DNA of 64,000 bases from Falsiroseomonas tokyonensis (GTDB lineage Bacteria > Pseudomonadota > Alphaproteobacteria > Acetobacterales > Acetobacteraceae), in the NCBI RefSeq assembly GCF_019024325.1, contig NZ_JAFNJS010000001.1, forward strand, positions 992,001-1,056,000, in the 5' to 3' direction. The translations under genes and the position numbers were made by a program. Positions 55,866-64,000 of the stretch are shown here, one piece after another (within the stretch, counting starts at the first letter, position 1; each line of letters starts with the position of its first letter). The notes under the pieces are model-generated. The model did not search any database. It was given only the letters and a program-made list of their open reading frames with translations, and had not been told where the DNA came from.

Positions 55866-56831
55866 TCACTCCGCCGCCCTCGCCACCGTTACCTCCGGAA
55901 TATCCAGCGCCCGGATCGCCTCGCTGCGGCGGATGATCTTCTCGGCCGTGATCTCGATGTCCCGCACATCCTGCTGCATGTTCGCGAAATGGCCGCGCAG
56001 GGCGCCGATGCGGCGTTCGAGGCGGGCGGTGTCCTCCGCCAGCGCCTCCACCTCATGCCGGATGCGCCGCGCCTCATCCTGCAGCCGCGCGTCGCGCAGC
56101 AGGCCCCGCATGGTGTTCAGCACGGCCCAGAGGCTGGAGGGCCCCACGATATGCACGCCGCGCCGCGCGGCCTCGGCCACCAGATCCGGATGCGCGGCAT
56201 GCAGCGTGGCGTGCACGGCCTCGGAGGGCAGGAACATCAGCGCGCCCTCCGCCGTCTCCCCGGGGATCAGATATTTCTGGGAGATATCGGCGACATGCTT
56301 GCGGATATCGGCGGTGAAGCGGCGCGTCGCGGCTACGCGCGCGGCGGCGTCCGGCGCGTCCTGCAGCGCGGCCCAGGCCTCCAGCGGGAACTTGCTGTCC
56401 ACCGCGATCGGGCCGGGCGGGAAGGGCAGGCGGATCAGGCAGTCGCAGCGCGTGCCGTTGGACAGGGTGTGCTGCCAGGCGAAGCCGGAGGGCGGCAGCC
56501 GGTCCGAGACCAGGTCGCGCAGCTGCACCTCCCCCAGCGCGCCGCGGGCCTGCTTGTTGCCGAGCACGGCGGCCAGCGAGCCCACCTGGCTGCCCAGCGC
56601 CTCGATATTCTGGCGCGCGGCGTCGATCACCGACAGGCGCTGCTGGATGGCGGCCGCGCTCGCCTGGCTGCGCTCGGCGGCGGCATCCAGCCGGCTGCCC
56701 AGCGCGCGCTCCTGCTCCCGCATCCGCTCCTCGGAGAGGCGGGCGAGGCGGTCCTGGGCGGCGGCCAGCGCCTCCATCATCGCGCCCAGCCGCGCCAGAT
56801 CCTCCCCCCGCCGGCCGCGCAGGGCGAGCAT
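55866..56831 (-). CDS. rmuC: DNA recombination protein RmuC
   Basis: 321-residue RmuC. The coiled-coil N-terminus leads to the nuclease-like core (GNKQARGALGEVQLRDLV, VDSKFPLEAW, FLPSEAVHA and GVHIVGPSSLWAVL). In-frame sequence upstream of this ATG encodes a hydrophobic stretch (LPLALIGGALGLAALLL), which RmuC proteins normally have as a membrane anchor, but no ATG or GTG opens it. A CTG at 56894, behind an AAAGG, could be the true start. Confidence 0.88.
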   Translation of the reverse strand: MLALRGRRGEDLARLGAMMEALAAAQDRLARLSEERMREQERALGSRLDAAAERSQASAAAIQQRLSVIDAARQNIEALGSQVGSLAAVLGNKQARGALGEVQLRDLVSDRLPPSGFAWQHTLSNGTRCDCLIRLPFPPGPIAVDSKFPLEAWAALQDAPDAAARVAATRRFTADIRKHVADISQKYLIPGETAEGALMFLPSEAVHATLHAAHPDLVAEAARRGVHIVGPSSLWAVLNTMRGLLRDARLQDEARRIRHEVEALAEDTARLERRIGALRGHFANMQQDVRDIEITAEKIIRRSEAIRALDIPEVTVARAAE

Positions 56832-56957
56832 CAGCAGCAGCGCGGCGAGGCCCAGGGCGCCCCCGATGAGCGCAAGCGGCAGCCAGTCAGGCAGGGAAGG
56901 ACCTTTCGCGAATCGGGAAGCGGGGCCGGAAGCTTGGCATCCCGCCGCGGCCGATGG

Positions 56958-57566
56958 CTATGCCGCCGCGAAGGCCCCGTCCGCGCCCATCACCATCAGC
57001 CGCCCCGTGGCCACGCCGAAATGCGCGCCGCGCAGGGCCAGCCGGCCTTCCGCCACCGCCTCCGCCAGCCAGGGGAAGGTCATCAGATTGGCCAGCGAGA
57101 TGCGCACCGCCTCCAGCTCGCAGGCCTCCTGCGCCGCTTCCACCGGCAGGCATTCCAGCACGCGGCGGCGCGCTTCCGCGGCAATGCCCATCCAGACCGG
57201 CACGAAATCCCGTGCCTCCGGCGGGGCGCCGTGCAGCAGGGCGGTGATGCCGCCGCACATGGCGTGGCCCATCACCACCAGCTCGGAGACCCGCAGCACG
57301 CGCACGCCGAATTCGAGCGCCGCGCTGGTGCCGTGAAAATCGCTGTCGGGCGCGTAGGGCGGCACCAGGTTCGCCACATTGCGCACGACGAACAGCTCGC
57401 CCGGGCCCGCGCCGAAGATCACGGCGGGGTCCACGCGGCTGTCGGAGCAGGCGATGACCATGGTGTGCGGGCGCTGGCCGCGCGCCGCCAGCTCCTCGAA
57501 CCGCGCGCGTTCCTGGGGCCAGGTCTCGGCGCGGAAGCGGCGGTACCCGTCGAGGAGCCTTTGCAT
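56958..57566 (-). CDS. beta-carbonic anhydrase
   Basis: 202-residue cytoplasmic beta-carbonic anhydrase converting CO2 and bicarbonate. Zinc ligands lie in VIACSDSRVDP near residue 38 and GHAMCGG near 100; VVRNVANLVPPY is the family motif between them. One base separates its start from the purH stop, so it follows purH in the same transcript; bicarbonate could serve purine synthesis, though that is inference. Confidence 0.93.
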   Translation of the reverse strand: MQRLLDGYRRFRAETWPQERARFEELAARGQRPHTMVIACSDSRVDPAVIFGAGPGELFVVRNVANLVPPYAPDSDFHGTSAALEFGVRVLRVSELVVMGHAMCGGITALLHGAPPEARDFVPVWMGIAAEARRRVLECLPVEAAQEACELEAVRISLANLMTFPWLAEAVAEGRLALRGAHFGVATGRLMVMGADGAFAAA

Positions 57567-57567
57567 G

Positions 57568-59142
<1,575 letters not shown>

Positions 59143-59293
59143 GGGAGGGGGACCTGGTTGCATATGGGGCGCGGTATGGACCCGCCGCAGTGCAGCATCA
59201 ACCGATCCCCGTGCGCGGCTGCCCTGCGGCGCGATATTGCCCGGGCCGCGGCCACGGGTTACGCGCCCTTCATCACCCCGCAGGAGACGCCGC

Positions 59294-60115
59294 ATGGACC
59301 AGGCCCCGATCGACACCGTCCGCGCCCGCTACGGCGCCGGCGCCGGCCCGGACCAGGCGCTGGAGGCGACCAACCCGGTGCTGGAGACGCTGCTGGGCCA
59401 CCGCTCCATCCGCAGCTTCACCGACGAAAAGCTGGCGCCGGGCACGCTGGAGACGCTGGTGGCGGCGGCACAGTCCGCACCCACTTCGTCGAATCTGCAG
59501 GCCTGGTCCGTGGTGGCGGTGGAGGATGAGGCGCGGCGTAACCGGCTGGCCGATCTCTCGGGCCGGCAGGGCTTCATCCGCCAGGCGCCGCTGTTCCTCT
59601 GCTGGATCGCCGACAATTCCCGCCTGATCCGGCTGGGGGAGGCGCATCAGCGCAAGATGGAGGGGCTGGACTACCTGGAATCCTTCATGGTGGCGCTGGT
59701 GGATGCGGCACTCGCCGCGCAGAACGCGCTGGTGGCGGCGGAATCGCTGGGCCTCGGCACCGTCTATGTGGGGCAGCTTCGCCAGCATCCCGAAAAGGTC
59801 TCGGCCGAGCTTGGCCTGCCGCCGAACGCCTTTGCCTGCTTCGGCATGGCGGTGGGGCACCCGGCGGTGCAGGGCGCGGTGAAGCCCCGCCTGCCGCAAT
59901 GCCTGGTGCTGCACCGGGAGCAGTATCGGGTGGCGGAGGAACAGGGCGCGATCGCCGGCTACGACCAGGCGCTGGGCGATTTTTCGGTGGCGCAGGGCAT
60001 GGGCCAGCAGGACTGGACGCAGCGCATGATGAGCCGCGTCGGCACCGCGGCCGGGCTTTCGGGGCGGGACCGGATGCGGGATGCGCTGACGGCGCTGGGT
60101 TTCCCACTGAAGTAA
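59294..60115 (+). CDS. nitroreductase family NADPH-dependent oxidoreductase
   Basis: 273-residue flavoprotein of the NfsA/FRP nitroreductase group. The FMN contacts lie in [18 protein letters not shown] and [17 protein letters not shown], and [16 protein letters not shown] with GMAVGHP follow. The ATG at 59294 has AGGAGACGC upstream. Divergent from purH. Native substrate (flavin or quinone reduction) unclear. Confidence 0.88.
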   Translation: MDQAPIDTVRARYGAGAGPDQALEATNPVLETLLGHRSIRSFTDEKLAPGTLETLVAAAQSAPTSSNLQAWSVVAVEDEARRNRLADLSGRQGFIRQAPLFLCWIADNSRLIRLGEAHQRKMEGLDYLESFMVALVDAALAAQNALVAAESLGLGTVYVGQLRQHPEKVSAELGLPPNAFACFGMAVGHPAVQGAVKPRLPQCLVLHREQYRVAEEQGAIAGYDQALGDFSVAQGMGQQDWTQRMMSRVGTAAGLSGRDRMRDALTALGFPLK

Positions 60116-60152
60116 TTTGGCCGCCTCCGAAACGAGCAGGTGTGGCCAATAT

Positions 60153-60168
60153 ATAAAGATATCCTTAT
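60153..60168 (+). promoter_or_regulatory. palindromic operator upstream of ahcY, SahR-like
   Basis: ATAAAGATATCCTTAT is a near-perfect 16-base palindrome (one mismatched pair) in an AT-rich pocket of an otherwise GC-rich region, 83 bases before ahcY. It resembles, as I recall them, sites of the ArsR-family S-adenosylhomocysteine regulator SahR found before methionine-cycle genes. No such regulator gene is in the window. Confidence 0.55.
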
Positions 60169-60181
60169 GAGTGGCGGGAAA

Positions 60182-60227
60182 GACTTGGCCCAGGGCGCCG
60201 CGCATGCTACGCGCCGCCTGCCAAGTC
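60182..60227 (+). other. structured leader hairpin before ahcY
   Basis: GACTTGGC (60182-60189) pairs with GCCAAGTC (60220-60227), and the inner GGCGCCGCG nearly pairs with CGCGCCGCC around CATGCTA, making a 46-base hairpin between the operator and the ribosome site (AAAGGA). There is no T-tract. The SAH riboswitch consensus known upstream of ahcY in other bacteria does not fit. Confidence 0.6.
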
Positions 60228-60250
60228 AGACGCGACCCAAAGGATCTTCC

Positions 60251-61660
60251 ATGCCCGACGCCGCCGGCCAGGACTTCATCGTCAAGGACCTCTCCCTCGC
60301 CGCCTGGGGCCGCAAGGAGATCAACATGGCCGAGGACGAGATGCCCGGCCTGATGGCGGTGCGCGCCGAATACGGCGCCGCGCAGCCGCTGAAGGGCGCC
60401 CGCATCGCCGGCTGCCTGCACATGACCATCCAGACCGCCGTGCTGATCGAGACGCTGAAGCATCTCGGCGCCGATGTGCGCTGGTCCTCCTGCAACATCT
60501 TCTCCACCCAGGACCATGCCGCGGCCGCCATCGCCGCCGCCGGCACGCCGGTCTTCGCCGTCAAGGGTGAGACGCTGCCGGAATACTGGGACTATGTGCA
60601 GAAGACCCTGGAATGGGGCGATGGCGGCACGCCGAACGTGCTGCTGGACGACGGCGGCGACATGACGCTGCTGGTGCATTACGGCCTGCGCGCCGAGCAG
60701 GGCGACACCGCCTTCCTCGAGAAGCCGACCAATGAGGAAGAGGAAGTCTTCTACGCCCTCATCAAGAAGCTGGTGAAGACGAAGCCGGGCTGGTTCGCGC
60801 AGCTGGCGAAGTCCATCGTCGGCGTCTCTGAGGAGACCACCACGGGTGTGCACCGCCTGTACGTGATGGCCAAGGAAGGCAAGCTGCTGTTCCCGGCGAT
60901 CAACGTGAATGACAGCGTCACCAAGTCGAAGTTCGACAACCTCTATGGCTGCCGCGAGTCGCTGGTGGACGCCATCCGCCGCGGCACCGACGTGATGATG
61001 GCCGGCAAGGTCGCGATGGTCGCGGGCTTCGGCGATGTGGGCAAGGGCTCCGCTGCCTCGCTGCGCAATGCCGGCTGCCGCGTGATGGTCTCCGAAGTCG
61101 ATCCGATCTGCGCGCTGCAGGCGGCGATGGAGGGCTACCAGGTGGTGACCATGGAGGATGCCGCGCCGGTGGCCGATATCTTCGTCACCGCCACGGGCAA
61201 TGTGGACGTCATCACCGCCGACCACATGCGCGCCATGAAGCACCGCGCCATCGTCTGCAACATCGGCCACTTCGACAGCGAGATCCAGGTCGCGGCGCTG
61301 CGCAACTACAAGTGGGACAATGTGAAGCCGCAGGTCGACGAGATCGAGTTCCCGACCGGCAAGCGCATCATCCTGCTCTCCGAGGGCCGCCTGGTGAACC
61401 TCGGCAACGCCACGGGCCACCCCTCCTTCGTCATGTCCGCGTCCTTCACCAACCAGACGCTGGCGCAGATCGAGCTCTGGGCGAATCCGGGCAAGTACGA
61501 GAAGAAGGTCTATGTGCTGCCGAAGCACCTGGACGAGAAGGTGGCCGCGCTGCACCTGGAGAAGGTCGGCGCCAAGCTGACCAAGATCACCAAGCAGCAG
61601 GCCGACTATATCGGCGTGCCGGAGCAGGGTCCCTTCAAGGCCGAGCAGTACCGCTACTGA
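60251..61660 (+). CDS. ahcY: adenosylhomocysteinase
   Basis: 469-residue NAD-dependent enzyme splitting S-adenosylhomocysteine into adenosine and homocysteine, restoring methylation capacity. NAD loop [13 protein letters not shown], substrate residues in [11 protein letters not shown] and [13 protein letters not shown], and the C-terminal KAEQYRY typical of the family are present. The ATG at 60251 (MPDAAGQ) is preferred over the ATG at 60140, which lies upstream of the operator. Confidence 0.96.
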   Translation: MPDAAGQDFIVKDLSLAAWGRKEINMAEDEMPGLMAVRAEYGAAQPLKGARIAGCLHMTIQTAVLIETLKHLGADVRWSSCNIFSTQDHAAAAIAAAGTPVFAVKGETLPEYWDYVQKTLEWGDGGTPNVLLDDGGDMTLLVHYGLRAEQGDTAFLEKPTNEEEEVFYALIKKLVKTKPGWFAQLAKSIVGVSEETTTGVHRLYVMAKEGKLLFPAINVNDSVTKSKFDNLYGCRESLVDAIRRGTDVMMAGKVAMVAGFGDVGKGSAASLRNAGCRVMVSEVDPICALQAAMEGYQVVTMEDAAPVADIFVTATGNVDVITADHMRAMKHRAIVCNIGHFDSEIQVAALRNYKWDNVKPQVDEIEFPTGKRIILLSEGRLVNLGNATGHPSFVMSASFTNQTLAQIELWANPGKYEKKVYVLPKHLDEKVAALHLEKVGAKLTKITKQQADYIGVPEQGPFKAEQYRY

Positions 61661-61669
61661 GGCCGCAAG

Positions 61670-61720
61670 CCCTCCCCCGCCTGCGGGGGAGGGTTGGGTG
61701 GGCGCCGACGCCGCCCACCC
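61670..61720. repeat. dispersed C/G-rich palindrome after ahcY
   Basis: CCCTCCCCCGC/GCGGGGGAGGG with a two-base loop (61670-61693), followed by a second inversion GGGTGGGC/GCCCACCC. Shares the GGGTTGGGTGGG core with the repeats at 17397 and 28363 and probably terminates ahcY transcription. Confidence 0.7.
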
Positions 61721-61794
61721 GCTCCGTCCAAATCCCCTTGCATCATCCCCTGCGCTGGACGCAAATGCGGCACTTCCTGAACGAGGTTGCCGTC

Positions 61795-62142
61795 ATGTGG
61801 GTCTGGGTTGTCATCGCCGCCTTGTTCCTGTTCCTGCTGGGCCGCTTCCTGCAGGAGAATGCCGCGACCACCCGGTCCCGCCCCGCGGCGCTGATCGGCA
61901 CGCTGGCCGATGGCGCGGCGCTGGTGGCCCTGACCCTCGGTGTTTTCGGCCTGCTGGTGGCGCTGGTGCTCGGCGTGTTCAGCGGCCATGGGCCGCGCCT
62001 GGCCGGGGAAAGCCTGAATGCCACGCTGATCTGGAGCGGTGCGCTGATCGGCGCCGGGCTGCTGCTGCTGCTGGCCAGCGGCGGCATCCGCCGCCTGGGT
62101 GGCCGTGGCGCCCCGGCTCCCGCGATGCGCGCCGGCCACTGA
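61795..62142 (+). CDS. small multi-helix membrane protein
   Basis: 115-residue inner-membrane protein with three helices: WVVIAALFLFLLGRFLQ, LVALTLGVFGLLVALVLGVF and LIWSGALIGAGLLLLLASG. The start at 61795 has GAGG eight bases upstream; 61765 would add 10 residues. No family recognised; it sits between ahcY and the ccm genes without clear linkage. Confidence 0.6.
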   Translation: MWVWVVIAALFLFLLGRFLQENAATTRSRPAALIGTLADGAALVALTLGVFGLLVALVLGVFSGHGPRLAGESLNATLIWSGALIGAGLLLLLASGGIRRLGGRGAPAPAMRAGH

Positions 62143-62156
62143 GGGCTTATTCCAGC

Positions 62157-62200
62157 GCATTTTCCAAGCCGCCTTGCGAAGCCGCAAGGCTTGAAAATGC
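62157..62200. terminator. bidirectional hairpin between membrane protein and ccmI
   Basis: GCATTTTCCAAGCC and GGCTTGAAAATGC form a long bulged stem, with an inner CCTTGCG/CGCAAGG pair, in the 60-base gap between convergent stops. The A/T tracts in both arms allow it to act in both directions. Confidence 0.7.
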
Positions 62201-62201
62201 T

Positions 62202-62999
62202 TCAGGGCAGCGTCTGCAGCTGCCCCTGCACCACGCCGCGCCAGGGCGCCTCGGCCGGCGCATCGGCCAGCAGGGATTGCCAGATGCGACGGGCATTCTC
62301 CGCGCGGCCGGCGCGGGCCTCCGCCAGGCCTGACAGGAAGCGTAGCCGCGGCTCCTGCGGCGAGGAGCCCAGCGCGCGGGCGATGAGGGCGGCGGCGGCC
62401 TCGGTCTCGCCGCGCTCGATCTCCAGCTCCGCCAGGTCCCCGGCCAGTTCGCCGTCGAAGCGGGCCTCCAAGGCCTTGCGATAGGCTGCCGCGGCCTCCG
62501 CCAGCCGGCCGCGGGAGCGTTCGGCATTGCCGAGCAGGATCTGGCCCTGGCGGCCCATCTCGCTGGCGGGATCGAGCGCGGCGACGCGCGATCGCAGCAT
62601 CTCCAGCATCCGGTCCTCGGCCTCCGCCATGCGCTGGCGCTCGGCGAAGGGCACCGCGGGCATGTCCGGCGTGCCGCGCACCAGATAGAGGCCCAGCGCC
62701 GCGGCGGGCAGCAGGAAGACCAGCGCGGCCAGCACCGCCGAGGTGCGCCCGGGCGTGCCGATATCCGAGGCGTCCCCGGGCGCGGAGAGGATGCGGCGCT
62801 GCACCTCCAGCCGCGCCGCCTGGTGCTGCGCGGCATCGAGGCGCCCAGCCTCCGCCTCCCGGTCCAGCTCCGCCAGCTGCGCCTGATACAAAGCGAGGTC
62901 CGCCTCCGCCCGCCCGCGCAGGCGGGAGGGGCGGATCAGCGCCCAGGCGAGCGGCGCCAGGGCCAGGACCGTGAGGCCGCCAAGCAAAAGCCAGATCAC
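62202..62999 (-). CDS. ccmI: cytochrome c maturation protein CcmI (CycH)
   Basis: 265-residue CcmI-type protein that holds apocytochrome for haem attachment. Two membrane helices in the N-domain (LLLGGLTVLALAPLAWALI and LAALVFLLPAAALGLYLV) flank a charged cytoplasmic loop; the C-terminal part has TPR-like helices (about 140-250). Overlaps ccmH by ATGA. Confidence 0.88.
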   Translation of the reverse strand: MIWLLLGGLTVLALAPLAWALIRPSRLRGRAEADLALYQAQLAELDREAEAGRLDAAQHQAARLEVQRRILSAPGDASDIGTPGRTSAVLAALVFLLPAAALGLYLVRGTPDMPAVPFAERQRMAEAEDRMLEMLRSRVAALDPASEMGRQGQILLGNAERSRGRLAEAAAAYRKALEARFDGELAGDLAELEIERGETEAAAALIARALGSSPQEPRLRFLSGLAEARAGRAENARRIWQSLLADAPAEAPWRGVVQGQLQTLP

Positions 63000-63598
63000 G
63001 CCCTGTTTCCGTCCTTGCCTTGGATGGCGGCCTCGATGTCCGCGAGGCGGCGCTGTTCCTCCGCGCTCAGTGGCGCGGGGGGCGGCACGCTGGCGGTGCC
63101 GCGGCGGGCGAGCAGGATCAGGCCGAAGCCCACCAGCAGCGCCACCAGCGGCGTCGCCCAGAGGATCAGCGTGTTCCAGGCGAAGGGCGGCCGCAGCAGC
63201 ACGAAATCGCCGTAGCGGGCATGCAGGAAGTCCTTCACCTGGGCGTCACTGTCGCCGGCGGTGATGCGTTCGCGCACCAGCAGGCGCAGGTCGCGGGCCA
63301 GGCCCACCTCGCTGTCCTCGATCGACTGGTTCTGGCAGACCATGCAGCGAATCTCGCGGCCCAGCGCGCGGGCGCGTTCCTCCTGCGCCGTATCGGGCAG
63401 CATGTCGGCGGGGCTGGTCACCGCGGCCGCCGGCAGGGGCAGCAGCAGGACCAGGAGAAGCGCTATGCGGCCCGCGTAGCGGGCCGAGCGCGCGAGTGCG
63501 CGCCGCGCCCAGACGGTCCGTGCGGCTGGGAAGGTCCGTGCAGGGCGCGAAGGCAAGGCGGCGGAGCCGCCGCCCGCCGTCTGAGGGCAATCAACCAT
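62996..63598 (-). CDS. ccmH: cytochrome c maturation protein CcmH (CycL) with unusual N-region
   Basis: 200-residue CcmH. The redox motif RCMVCQNQSIEDS near residue 84 reduces apocytochrome cysteines, and a C-terminal helix (LILWATPLVALLVGFGLILLA) anchors the protein. The only start before the signal helix (RIALLLVLLLPLPAAAV) is the ATG at 63598, which gives a 45-residue Ala/Arg-rich lead segment. That segment is encoded by a dispersed repeat (63481-63590), so it may be an insertion or the real start may be non-canonical. Confidence 0.85.
   Translation of the reverse strand: MVDCPQTAGGGSAALPSRPARTFPAARTVWARRALARSARYAGRIALLLVLLLPLPAAAVTSPADMLPDTAQEERARALGREIRCMVCQNQSIEDSEVGLARDLRLLVRERITAGDSDAQVKDFLHARYGDFVLLRPPFAWNTLILWATPLVALLVGFGLILLARRGTASVPPPAPLSAEEQRRLADIEAAIQGKDGNRA
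63481..63590. repeat. copy of the 13.3-13.7 kb repeat unit at the ccmG-ccmH junction
   Basis: On the plus strand it reads CGCGCCCAGACG, then GCGCGAAGGCAAGG, a GGCGGCGGAGCCGCC hairpin and GCCGTCTGAGGGCA. The reverse complement of the 117-bp units at 13331 has the same blocks in the same order (CGCGCCCAGACG, GCGCGAAGCCAAGG, GCCGCGGATGCGGC, GCGTCTGAGGGCA), so this is a single diverged copy in opposite orientation. It lies wholly within the ccmH reading frame, just after the ccmG stop. Confidence 0.7.
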
Positions 63599-64000
63599 GG
63601 CGACGGAGCAGAATGCGCAGATCCTGTTCGAGCACTTCGTCGGTGATCGGCCCGGCATAGCGCCAGCGGATGATCCCCTGCGCGTCCAGCAGATAACTCT
63701 CCGGCACGCCATAGACGCCCCAGTCGATGGCGACGCGGCCAGGTACGTCCTGCGCCAGGCGAGCAAAGGGGTTGCCGTGGCGGCGGATGAACTGGAGGCT
63801 GTCGGGCGCGCGGTCCTTGTAGGCGATGCCGAACACCGGCACGCCTTCCCGCGACAGCTTCATCAGCTGCGGATGCTCGATGATGCAGGGCACGCACCAG
63901 CTGGCCCAGAAATTCACCAGCACCGGCCGGCCCAGGCCGCGCAGATCGGCGGAACCGAAGCTCTCGACGCCCGCATCCGGCAGCGCCGGCAGATCGAAGG
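63591..64000 (-). CDS. ccmG: thiol:disulfide interchange protein CcmG/DsbE, 5' end cut by window
   Basis: The visible 136 residues are the thioredoxin-like domain of CcmG. The active site is NFWASWCVPCIIEHPQL, followed by GVYGVPESYLLDAQGII and the C-terminal RYAGPITDEVLEQDL, all family features. The N-terminal anchor lies beyond the right edge. It reduces CcmH or apocytochrome in the periplasm. Its stop overlaps the ccmH start by eight bases. Confidence 0.9.
   Translation of the reverse strand, partial: FDLPALPDAGVESFGSADLRGLGRPVLVNFWASWCVPCIIEHPQLMKLSREGVPVFGIAYKDRAPDSLQFIRRHGNPFARLAQDVPGRVAIDWGVYGVPESYLLDAQGIIRWRYAGPITDEVLEQDLRILLRRHG

Noticed and set aside
60116-60250. SAH riboswitch before ahcY
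   Set aside because: The conserved GAGGAGCGCUGC and AGGCUCG blocks are missing; the hairpin seen is different and is reported as an unassigned leader structure.

Overview
The window is a very GC-rich (about 70 percent) proteobacterial chromosome segment. The rimP-nusA-ylxR-infB-rbfA-truB-rpsO order, a regulatory HPr kinase/RapZ/EIIA/HPr/EI cluster, short HprK, CcmG-CcmH-CcmI, a PQQ sugar dehydrogenase with a cytochrome c and many C/G-rich intergenic palindromes suggest an alphaproteobacterium of the Acetobacteraceae (Roseomonas-like). That placement is inferred from protein families and gene order, not from a marker tree. No rRNA, tRNA, CRISPR array, transposase or phage gene was found. The segment looks like core chromosome with a few accessory genes.

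Layout. 1-6.8 kb: TauE/SafE exporter (cut by the window edge), a secreted 5'-nucleotidase, MgtC/DUF4010 protein, a di-haem cytochrome c overlapping a PQQ-dependent sorbosone-type dehydrogenase, a DUF938 methyltransferase and a small Asp-tailed exported protein. 6.9-11 kb: a permease-free regulatory PTS transcribed as hprK-rapZ-EIIA-HPr-EI with 4-base overlaps. 11-12.5 kb: a PLP dehydratase and an Arg-rich exported protein. 12.5-20.6 kb: a hydrogenase-4-like membrane operon (hyfB-C-E-F-G-small ORF-hyfI). Its large subunit has lost the N-terminal NiFe ligands, so it resembles the energy-converting hydrogenase-related (Ehr) complexes. Repeats are inserted at two of its internal junctions. 20.8-25.9 kb: TRAP permeases dctQM with trmO, a frameshifted PhnA-like gene, an aldo/keto reductase, a secreted protein and an OmpR-type regulator. 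26.2-32 kb: ribA, an L,D-transpeptidase, murJ and a membrane chemoreceptor. 32-37.6 kb: grpE, DUF3422 and dnaK-dnaJ. 37.7-43.2 kb: a glycosyltransferase, dapB with a DUF7002-like gene, metK, trmB and a PEP-CTERM protein. 43.4-51.6 kb: the translation/transcription operon rimP to rpsO with a leader attenuator. 51.7-64 kb: CsbD, a NupC-type transporter/RidA/aminotransferase operon, rmuC, carbonic anhydrase, purH, a nitroreductase, ahcY with a palindromic operator and leader hairpin, and the ccmG-ccmH-ccmI cytochrome c maturation genes (ccmG cut by the window edge).

Functional links. metK and ahcY are both methionine-cycle genes, and several SAM-dependent methyltransferases (DUF938, TrmB, TrmO) also lie here. 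grpE, dnaK and dnaJ form the Hsp70 system. The Ccm genes would serve the cytochrome c that is paired with the PQQ dehydrogenase. The most unusual content is the ligand-free hydrogenase-like complex, two families of palindromic or tandem repeats placed at operon junctions (one runs into ccmH), the PhnA frameshift, and the structured leaders before ahcY and rimP.
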